The notes under the pieces are model-generated. The model saw only the letters and a program-made list of their open reading frames with translations, was not told the DNA's origin and made no database searches. The position numbers and the translations under genes were made by a program. DNA of 22,145 nucleotides from Cerioporus squamosus (taxonomy: Eukaryota; Basidiomycota; Agaricomycetes; Polyporales; Polyporaceae). The stretch covers positions 1 through 22,145 of the forward strand of contig JABYQS010000450.1 in the NCBI GenBank assembly GCA_022592435.1, written 5' to 3'. Numbering within the stretch: position 1 is the stretch's first letter; every line of letters begins with the position of its first letter. Of this stretch, positions 11,923 through 20,276 are shown piece after piece.

Positions 11923-12765
11923 CTACCATAAAATCGGTGGCCAACCCTCTGGAGCTGTGAAACTCTCAGTATAAAGCTACGCAATCATACGAACGGACAA
12001 GGACTTACCGACGCAAGTTACTGGCGCGTACGACATGTACCACCCGGAATGAAGGCTTGGAAAAATGGAAGGGACCCAGGTAGATGTCGTATAAGGAGCA
12101 CTATACCATGAGTTACTGCTTGGCCACCACCAACTGTTGGTGGTGGGAGTAGCGGCGGACTGTACATAGCTTGATGGTGTCCAAGGATGAACTTCCGGCG
12201 TATTCACGAATTGAACCGGCCGTTGCGACGATGCTTCGCGGCACTTCGGAGATGATTCAGGAGAGACAGAATAGCATGTCTCGGAGTCCGAGTCCCACTC
12301 GGACCGTTGATCGTAAGCTGAACTAATCCGTGACACGGACAGCAGTTCGTCGATGGCCTGATTGAATCGAATGACATGAGTCACGAATGCCAGGGGGAGA
12401 GGATCCTTGGTGAAAACGCACGACAACAAAATCCCACAACTCCCTAGCACAGTGCAAGCGTTCGTCGAACCAAGTGCCCGGAAGTGAGATGAACCTGAGT
12501 AGAAATCAGCTCCGTTGACCTGATCGACGGACACTGGGAGAGAGAAAATGTACTGTTGATAGCGTCTCTCGTACTCGCGGATATCTGCAAGGGGCAACTC
12601 GTTGCGCAGCAGGTCGACAATCTTCACAGCACCATCGATATAGCGCTCCGTCCTAACACGTTTAGATTGATTAGATTCGAGACGATCCAACCATCCACAC
12701 AGGTGAGGCTTCTCGACGTTGTACTTGATGTCTTGTATAACTGCGACGATCTCTGCTGAAGGCAT
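11923..12765 (-). CDS. Hypothetical protein with Trp/Tyr/Ser-rich C-terminus
   Basis: Not recognised. On the minus strand, exon 1 runs 12765-12009 and exon 2 runs 11954-11923. The 54-nt intron (gtaagtcc ... tttcacag) splits a codon after its first base. The product is 262 residues and ends in GWPPILW. Without the intron the frame stops within a few codons. The N-terminal 90 residues are charged and helical (EIVAVIQDIKY, then YIDGAVKIVDLLRNELPLAD). A moderately hydrophobic stretch near 125-155 follows, then an acidic/Ser patch (EWDSDSETCYSVSPESS). The last 70 residues are rich in Trp (nine), Tyr, Ser, Pro and Thr. I see no signal peptide, and the hydrophobic stretch is too broken for a confident membrane helix. 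The start is supported by a C/T-rich leader and a TATA-like box about 70 bases upstream. It could belong to a lineage-specific fungal family. Confidence 0.7.
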
Positions 12766-12832
12766 CGTGAATGATGGGCGAGGATTGAGAGGGAAGAAAG
12801 AGCTGTTACCTCGCAGTCCCCATATTGCGCCA

Positions 12833-12839
12833 CTTTATA
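12833..12839 (-). promoter_or_regulatory. TATA-like box for the minus-strand gene
   Basis: TATAAAG on the minus strand lies 67 bases before the ATG at 12765, with a pyrimidine-rich stretch (cttccctctcaatcctc) between them. The position fits a fungal core promoter. Confidence 0.4.
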
Positions 12840-14076
12840 GGAGTGTGGCGAGTGTCTCCAATACAGCAACCCGCTGGCCCGCGCTGGCACTATTGGCGAT
12901 ATACCTGAGGTCACCGATTTGGTATAGTCGCCGAACAAAGGGCTGTGTCCTTATGTGCTGCGGTTGTCGACGCAACGGCAATTGTGTCATCTGAACAGTG
13001 GCCGGGTTTGGTCAGTAGCGGCGTAACGATGCTCTGTTTGGGAAGTTGAGCGCGTTGTGCTGAGTACAACTATAAGAGTCTACCAGCATGGTCTATCAGA
13101 GAGAAGAAAAGCAACTGGTGCACTTACCAGGCGAAGGTGGCGTAGCACAGACCGGGTCGCCTTCCTTTATCCTGCCGGCCAGGACAAAGCGCCGCTGGAG
13201 CCACCGAAAACAACTTCACAGGCGTCGATGGCCAGTGCACAATGACAACAACAGATCTAGACAGCACTGCAGCATGCTGCCATTTCCGGGACAACACCTG
13301 ACAAAACTGAGATGCATGCGTCTTTCCTGGTATGGACGAATGTGAGCTTGTAGCATGTGAGACGAGTACCTCTGTAACAGCCTACGTTTACTAGGAACAT
13401 GGCGGTACATGGCAGAAGTCCCCGGCATACATACTTCCGACTACCGTGTCGGCCGGAGCGCTCATGCCGCCTTCGCCACCTTTGTGGTTTGGCGCCTCCA
13501 CCCACGGCTATCTTCGACGCAATTCAATACGACCTCAACGTGAACTTCGGTCGGACGTACATCCTGCACCTATGATAACCAGGTGCGATATGCTCCACCT
13601 ATCTCGCTATGTGGACCTCGTGCGCCCGAGTGCCATTCAAGAGTTGTCGGTGAGCTGGCGTACTTACACGGTCCACCTCAAGTAAGTACGATATCATGAA
13701 TGCTAAGCTCGGACCCGCATAATCTTCAGCTGTCGCTTCTTCGGTAGCAGTACTACGACTCGGCTGCAATTTCGCCTCAATTTCCTCGATACTTACAGGA
13801 ACTCGAGCAGAGTACCACTCGGTCGTGCACGGGATCGGCCGCGCACGTCGAGCCGCGGCGCATACGCCTGCGAAGAGTAGTCTCATTTCCTATGACCAGG
13901 TTTGTCACGCGATGGCAAGCGCAGTATTACCACCCACAGTGGCAGGTGCACTTCTGAAGCGGCCGCGGGACAAGTCCCTATATCCGTAGATACGGTGAGA
14001 AAGCCCTCGACTGCACCACCTGCTATCTCCCTACTCACTACTCGACAGACACCCCCCCCCCCCTTCTTGAAGTGTT
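12840..14076. other. Unresolved stretch rich in splice-donor-like sites
   Basis: Good GTAAGT donors occur on the minus strand near 13127, 13671 and 13796, and on the plus strand at 13682. The plus-strand one is followed after 48 nt by cttcag. Frames of 60-95 codons are open on both strands (+ 13446-13685; - 13886-13599), but I cannot close a model or recognise a domain. The last 150 bases would hold the promoter of permease copy 1. They include a C12 run at 14052-14063, just before the start. Confidence 0.35.
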
Positions 14077-16404
14077 ATGGAACAAGAAACGGAGAAACCC
14101 AACTCTGCCTCTGTGAAGAAGGCTCTCTCAGATGTGGAGGCGGACGTTGTTACGGTCTCCGTGCCCGAAGATGGTCTCAAGCGGCAGATGAAAGATAGAC
14201 ACATTACGATGATCAGGCATGACACTGCCCTTCAACCCCTTATCGTCCACTGACCTTCCCTACAGCATTGGAGGTAAGTACTCATACCGAACCTGCAGCT
14301 CGGCCATGACTTGACCAGCACGTTGTCCAGGCGTCATCGGCACTGGTTTGTTCCTGGGGACGGCTTCTGTCTTGCAAACGGCCGGCCCTGTGGGGATGTT
14401 GCTCGCATACCTGATAATCGGGTCAATATGCTACGCTGTCATGGTGAGTTGGTGCGTTGTGTATCCCTGCCAACAAGTAGCTTACCTTCGTCAGATATCC
14501 CTCGGAGAAATGATCGCCTTGCTCCCACTACCTGGCGGGCACCTCACCTTGGCAGAGCGCTTCGTAGATCGAGCGATGTCCTTCACCCTTGGCTGGCTTT
14601 ACTGTGGGTTGACCACCTGAACGTCGGATGGAAGCGTGCTGACATACCACCCAGGGTATGACTGGACGATCACTCTTCCCGCGGAGCTCAGCTCTGCTGC
14701 TGTTGTGCTTCGCTACTGGTTAGTTGGATATGTACTTGAACACACGGCGGAACCACCCCGGGCCACTGAACGCTAAGTCATAGGGATGTGTCGGTCAACA
14801 CCGCGGTTTGGATCGCCATGTGCCTCGTCGTGGTCCTCGTGATTAACGCATTCGGAGCCGGTACGTGCCTGCAAAGATTATCGACAGTACCAAGGGCTCA
14901 TTGTACGCAGGTGCTTACGGAGAGGCTGAGTTCATTTTCGCTTCTATCAAGGTCATCACAATATCTGGTTTGTTGATCCTGGGCCTCATCCTCGACCTCG
15001 GCGGAGGACTTAACCACGACCGGATTGGTTTCCGGTACTGGAAAAATCCAGGCCCCTTCGTTCAGTATGACAGTATCACTGGAGCAAAGGGTCGTTTTTT
15101 GGGCTGGTTTGCTGTCATGCCCCAGGTTGCCTTTGCATACGTGGGGACTGAAATTGTCGCGGTAAAATGAAACCCATTATATACATAACCAAGTACGCGA
15201 TGTGCTGATGAGCCAACTCACCAGATCGCGGGGGCGGAAGTGAAGAATCCTCGCAAGAACATTCCGAAGGCTATTCGCACCATCTATGTTCGACTGCTGC
15301 TGTTCTACATTGGTGGCGTCGCAGTCATGGGACTACTCGTTCCCTCAAACGACCCTCGACTCAGTCTTGCGAGTACAAGTGGGACCGCGGCCGCGTCGCC
15401 CTTCGTCATCGCTATCAGCAATGCTGGTATCAAAGTTCTGCCATCAGTGCGTATTCCCCGCCATTTCAGCGCATACCTTGTTCACAAACTCTCTATGCAG
15501 ATCATCAACGCCGCAATACTGACGTCGGCCTGGTCTGCTTCGAACAGCGATCTCTATTCCAGCTCGAGGGCGCTTTGTACGTATCAACTTCCGCACTCTA
15601 CCGTTCTAGCATGAGTTTCGGGTTCTGATGATAGCGCGCCCAGATGGCCTTGCGCTGAACGGGAACGCTCCAAGGATTTTCCTGAAGGTCACGTCCCATG
15701 GTCTGCCCTGGGTCTCCGTGACATTCTCCGCCATTTTCGGCTTGCTCGCGTTCATGGGTATCTCCAGCGGCAGCGGCAGGGTCTTCGGATGGTTCGTGAA
15801 CATGTGAGTGATCACCACGACTGTGGCGAAGTTATTGGAACTGACTCTTTCATAGGATCTCCGTCGCCGGCCTAACTAGCTGGTTTGGGATTGCAGTGAC
15901 TTACATCCGGTTCCATCGCGGGTTGCGAGCACAAGGTATCAATCGCCGGACACTGCCATATAGGTCACCATTCCAGCCATTCGCTGCATGGTACGCTGCT
16001 GTCGGTTGCCTCGTCGTTCTGCTCGTAAGCTGCCTACGGCCTTCACCTGTGGCCCGCCACTGACTCCCTCCATTTTGCTATAGTTCAGCGGGTGGCCTAT
16101 ATTCCTGAAAGGCCACTGGAAGACGGATATCTTCGTTACCACCTACCTACCCCTGATCTTCTTCCCGATTCTCTATGCTGGTGCGAAGTTATGGACTCGC
16201 ACTCCGCTCGTGTCATATGCTGGAATGGATTTTAAGTCGGGATATCAGGAAGAATTGGACACTACGTACGTCACGTCGTTGGTATCTTGAGTTACTTCGG
16301 ACACTAACGCCAGTACTAACTTACTCCGCAGGCACGAAGAGCTCGCGCCGCGACCAAGCTGGAACAAGCGATTCGGGACCCACTTTTTTCGCAAACCGTC
16401 ATGA
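14077..16404 (+). CDS. Amino-acid permease, YAT type, copy 1
   Basis: Plasma-membrane proton-coupled amino-acid importer of the fungal YAT group in the APC superfamily (AA_permease fold, 12 membrane helices). Thirteen exons: 14077-14216, 14266-14273, 14331-14443, 14495-14603, 14655-14718, 14784-14860, 14911-15161, 15225-15446, 15501-15576, 15644-15803, 15856-16024, 16084-16265, 16332-16404. They give 547 residues, normal for the family. The hallmark GGVIGTGLF lies at 50-57, with GAYGEAEF near 171, AEVKNPRKNIPKAI near 258 and a SAWSA..SDLY block near 337. All joins keep phase, and exon lengths equal those of copy 2 except at the ends and in exon 8, which is 6 nt longer. Intron 1 has a GC donor and exon 2 is only 8 nt. 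Diverged sites include VDR where copy 2 and the family have VDP. S-methylmethionine is a candidate substrate from the neighbouring methyltransferase. It appears intact if the GC intron is spliced. Confidence 0.88.
14217..14265 (+). other. GC-AG intron 1 of permease copy 1
   Basis: The reading frame requires removal of these 49 nt. The donor is ATCAG/gcatga and the acceptor is ccctacag, with a ctgac branch-like site 16 nt before it. The equivalent intron of copy 2 (17664-17726) starts with a normal gtatgg. The GC donor departs from the GCAAGT form usually seen in efficient GC-AG introns. Confidence 0.75.
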
Positions 16405-16743
16405 ACTCTCAGAGTGCCTTCTCCGAGTCAGAGTCTTGCTTGTTTTGAATTACTTAGAGATCGGTTTCGAGCCATCGTATGAATAATGAGCAAGTGCCAT
16501 CCCATCCTTGATTTTGCACCCCTCGCGGTTTCGTTTCACTCAGATGCATTGGTTATTGACTATGATGTGCTCCGTATGCGCAAGGCTCGCTAGTCAGCTT
16601 TTGGTTCCTCGTACATTGGAAAGTACTCGCGAACGGACTAAGCGGGCTCGCTCGAAGCGCCGGTTCCACTCGGACGTCGACAGCTGCAGCGCATCTGACG
16701 TCTGCCCCTCGACGTCGTACTTACCGAAAAGATATTCGAAGAC
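16405..16743 (+). other. 3' flank of permease copy 1
   Basis: After the TGA at 16402-16404 the sequence is moderately AT-rich, with a gaataatg stretch near 16480 that could serve 3'-end formation. The open frame across 16508-16948 is not supported by any domain. A minus-strand donor-like site (gtaagtac) lies near 16722. Confidence 0.35.
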
Positions 16744-17322
16744 ATGCTGGGCAACACCAGTACCAGCACTCGCGGTACGCCCGCCACTATATATTTCGCC
16801 ATATCCGAGCCAGGGCCGCTTCTGTCAGGGACAGCCAGCTGTGCACTCGTTCAACAGCCTTGCCGGCATGCCGCGGTACCCGCAATTCCAACGTGGAAAT
16901 ATACCCGCCACTCGTGCTACAGTGGAGGTTAAACAGCCATCTCACTAGCTCTTCATCGACATACTACTAGTGAATCTGGTGCGCCAGCATTATCGACCGC
17001 TGACCTCGACAGAATTCGGCTTCCTCGTCAGCATATCAAGTCAAGTTCCAAACATGGGCGAATCGCCCTACTTTGGAAGACGGATGCAATGGCGAGTAAT
17101 TTCTTCGTGCTTGCTTATCTTGCTCTCATGCTAGTTCTATTTCCAGAAACAACGTCCTCTGACACCGGTTCAGCATTCAAAGTAAGCTACCGCTCAAGGA
17201 GAGTTGCTGGCTGATGCCGCGAGTGCCCGTAGCTCCATGCACGGGAGCATCGAGCGACCAACAAACACCATGACCACCTGGAGACATGTCTGTCCGACGA
17301 GTCTCGGACGGTGTCCGGGTAG
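16744..17322 (+). CDS. Possible three-exon small gene between the permeases
   Basis: Not recognised. Exons 16744-16927, 16988-17181 and 17233-17322 join in phases 1 and 0 across introns of 60 nt (gttaaac ... gcgccag) and 51 nt (gtaagctac ... cccgtag, with a gctgatg branch-like site). They give 155 residues to a TAG. The intron sizes fit the locus, and the first intron removes an in-frame TAA. One strongly hydrophobic segment, ASNFFVLAYLALMLVLF, lies near residues 103-119 and could be a single membrane helix. If translation instead began at the ATG at 17088, this segment would act as a signal peptide of a 60-residue secreted protein. The C-terminal exon is charged and His-rich. The start and any upstream exon are uncertain; LTEKIFED reads well just before the ATG but lacks a clear acceptor. 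It could also be chance. Confidence 0.3.
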
Positions 17323-17424
17323 GAACCCGAGATCGTTCGCCCGATCAGAGTATACCACATCACGGAGGTAGGTTCAGAAGCCGTGTGTCGGCTGAGCGGT
17401 CTCCTGCGGTGATATACTGGCTCT

Positions 17425-17431
17425 TATATAA
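17425..17431 (+). promoter_or_regulatory. TATA-like box for permease copy 2
   Basis: TATATAA lies 87 bases upstream of the ATG at 17518, in otherwise GC-rich sequence. Its distance and orientation fit a core promoter for the second permease. Confidence 0.4.
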
Positions 17432-17517
17432 TGGAAGTTTGCAGATACACTCGGCCACGTCGCGCGCTCCCCAACGACTCCCGGGTCCCAACCTGGTCCC
17501 GACTCACCTCATACACG

Positions 17518-20048
17518 ATGGCCACCAAAATCGAGAAGGCCGACTCATCTGCCTATGTCAGGAAAGCGTACTCATCTCCTGATGTGGAGACGGAGGTGGT
17601 AGTCGTGACTAGTTCCAAGGGCTTAAAGCGTCAGATGAAGAACAGGCATATCGCCATGATTAGGTATGGAGCTCTAGTCTTGCCATTCGTACAGTGTATT
17701 CGTCGACTGATGGTCTTGCTCCTCAGTATCGGAGGTGAATAGCGACCTACTCTCTTCTCCTCGCCTGGTTTGGTCGGAACTGACCAGCGTGGACAGGCGT
17801 CATTGGTACCGGCTTGTTCTTGGGGACTGCAACGGCTCTGGAGACCGGAGGACCTGTAGGCATGTTGCTGGCATATGTTGCCGTCGGTTCGCTATGCTAC
17901 ACAGTTATGGTTAGTTTGTCTCCCACACAACTTCTGATTCTGATGAATGACCTATCCGCCACTGCTTCCCATGCAAGATTTCTCTTGGAGAGATGGCCGC
18001 ATTTCTGCCAATACCGGGTGGACACCTAACCTTTGCAGAACGTTTCGTTGACCCGGCACTATCCTTCACTCTCGGCTGGTTATACTGTGAGTGCGTTGCA
18101 TCACTGTCTCTTCGCAAACTTGTGACAAAGAGGATAGGGTACAACTGGACCATCATCCTACCTGCTGAGCTAAGTGCTGCCTCGGTGGTCATCAGCTACT
18201 GGTAAGCGGCGCCATGCTTATCAGTAATAAGAATGCGATGACTGACGCTGGGTTGGCAGGAACAAGACTGTCAACAGCGCAGTTTGGATAGCGATATGCC
18301 TTGCTGTCGTGTTAACCATCAATGCCTTCGGAGCCGGTACGTACTCAAACCTACGTGTCTTCGTTGTCCGTTTGCTAATCATGTCGTAGGTGCTTACGGA
18401 GAGGCCGAGTTCATCTTTGCCTCCTTCAAGGTCATCACCATCTCAGGTTTGCTCATCCTCGGTCTTGTCCTTGACCTTGGTGGCGGACCGAATCACGACC
18501 GTATCGGCTTCCGCTACTGGAAGAACCCCGGCGCGTTCGTCCAGTTGGACGGCATCGGCGAGGCCAAGGGGCGTTTCCTAGCATGGTCAGCTGTCATGTC
18601 ACAAGCCGCATTCTCGTTCATCGGAACAGAGGTTGTGGGCGTAAGTTCCGAGCGTATCTCCCAGTGGTGCCGGCTTGACCGTGACCCGTATAGATCGCAG
18701 GTGCCGAAGTGAAGAATCCGCGCCGAAACATCCCCAAGGCCATCCGCAACGTCTACATCCGCCTTCTACTATTCTACATTGGCGGCGTTTTCGTCATTGG
18801 ACTTCTTGTGCCATCCAACGACAAGAGGCTGAACATTGCCGATGGGACTGCCGCCGCTTCGCCTTTCGTAATTGCCATTAACAACGCTGGAATCAAAGTT
18901 CTGCCATCAGTGAGTCTCCGTGTCGTTGTCAGACTTGTCGCTCTTTCCGCTTGCTAACATTGCCATAGATCATCAATGCTGCCATCCTGACCTCAGCATG
19001 GTCAGCTGCTAACAGCGACCTATATTGTAGCTCGCGCGCACTTTGTAAGGACCCCAGTTTCAGACACAGCATCACGGATGTTCCTCTAGACACCTGCGCT
19101 GACTCGGACGCCCACACAGACGGTCTCGCGCTCAATGGAAACGCGCCGAGTATCTTCCTCAAACTCACGCCACATGGGCTTCCGTGGGTATCACTGGCGG
19201 TATGCTCTTGTTTTGCATTCCTGGCGTTCATGGGCACCTCAAGTGGGAGCGGTAAAGTCTTTGGATGGTTTGCTAACATGTATGTGATAACGCTGGCTCG
19301 CATCTGCACCAACCGTGTCGCTGACATTACGGGATCCCCCCTGACCAGGACAGCGGTGGCTGGACTATCTAGTTGGTTCGGCATAGCCGTGACGTACATT
19401 CGATTCTACCGCGGGCTCAAGGCGCAGGGCATCGACCGCAAGACCCTTCCTTACAAATCGCCAGTACAGCCGTTTGCTGGCTGGTACGCCGCTATCGGAT
19501 GTTTCCTGGTCGCACTGGTAAGCACACATCTACCATCCCTCAAGTTACACTCTGCTGACTGGCATTCGGGGCTCTTGGTCATAGTTCAACGGTTGGTCTG
19601 TATTCTTGAAGGGGCATTGGCGCACAGACACCTTCGTCACGAGTTATCTGCCAATGATGCTCTTCCCGGTCATGTATATTGGCGCGAAGCTGTGGACACG
19701 CGTGCCGCTAGTACCATACACGGAGATGGACTTCCAGTCCGGCCTCCAGGAAGTCCTAGACGCATCGTACGTATCAACGATGGGTTTTCTCTCCGAGTTA
19801 ACGCTCACCTGACGATAGAACAGAAGAACCCCCACCTCGGAATTGGCTCGAGCGCATCTGGAGGAAGATAGTGGGTGATATTCAAGTACCTGTCTACGCG
19901 CTCACTTCCGCTGATTTTCTGTGCAGATGTAGACTGTCAGACAGTTGTGCCGGTCTTCAGGTTCCCCCACTATCCTCGGCGTCCGACCACGTTTGTACTA
20001 TCATTGACCCACGACGATGCTGCGCTGCATGGCGCGATGTATGGTTAA
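17518..20048 (+). CDS. Amino-acid permease, YAT type, copy 2
   Basis: Plasma-membrane amino-acid importer of the fungal YAT group, close to the family consensus. Fourteen exons: 17518-17663, 17727-17734, 17797-17909, 17978-18086, 18138-18201, 18260-18336, 18390-18640, 18694-18909, 18969-19044, 19120-19279, 19349-19517, 19585-19766, 19819-19874, 19927-20048. They give 582 residues. GGVIGTGLF lies at about 51-59, FVDPALSF with LGWLYWYNW follows, GAYGEAEF is near 173, FIGTEVVG near 248, AEVKNPRRNIPKAI near 260 and SAWSAANSDLY near 337. A long cytosolic N-terminus precedes helix 1. The last intron (19875-19926, gtgata ... ctgtgcag) is the least certain: if it is retained, the frame runs to 20068 and the protein has 606 residues with a different tail. 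The TEEPPPRNW stretch before it matches the usual C-terminal end of the family. It lies 228 bases upstream of the homocysteine methyltransferase on the same strand, which suggests S-methylmethionine or a related substrate. Confidence 0.9.
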
Positions 20049-20276
20049 TTTCGCTAGACTCAGATTGAGATAGTCCAGCTCGAAACATCGTACACACCCA
20101 GCTCAGCGGCATTACCCGCGCGCGGGGCAGTTACACCCGGAACGCTGCGCCACTATGATGGCGTGCTATTAGTCATCGTACCACCACCATCGAAGACAGG
20201 CTACCAATCAAGTTGCCTATCGCATAGCCCCTCTCAACCACCTCTCAACCATCGTTCCTGCGCCGGACAACCACCG
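20049..20276 (+). promoter_or_regulatory. Short intergenic promoter region before the methyltransferase
   Basis: Only about 230 bases separate the permease stop from the methyltransferase ATG. The last 60 are pyrimidine-rich and contain a direct repeat of CCTCTCAACCA (near 20229 and 20240). No TATA box is evident. The gap must hold both the permease 3' end and the downstream promoter. Confidence 0.35.

Larger units (their letters stand above)
14077..20048 (+). repeat. Tandem duplication of two permease genes
   Basis: Units 14077-16404 and 17518-20048 are head-to-tail paralogues. All twelve shared intron positions and phases agree, and ten of the eleven internal exons are the same length to the base (8, 113, 109, 64, 77, 251, 76, 160, 169 and 182 nt). 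Introns and third-codon positions have diverged widely, so the duplication is not recent. The spacer between them is 1113 bases. Confidence 0.88.

Noticed and set aside
12766..12938. An upstream exon for the Trp-rich minus-strand gene, using a gtaacag donor at about 12809
   Set aside because: The only frame that joins in phase has a stop and no ATG. The C/T leader and TATA-like box favour a start at 12765.
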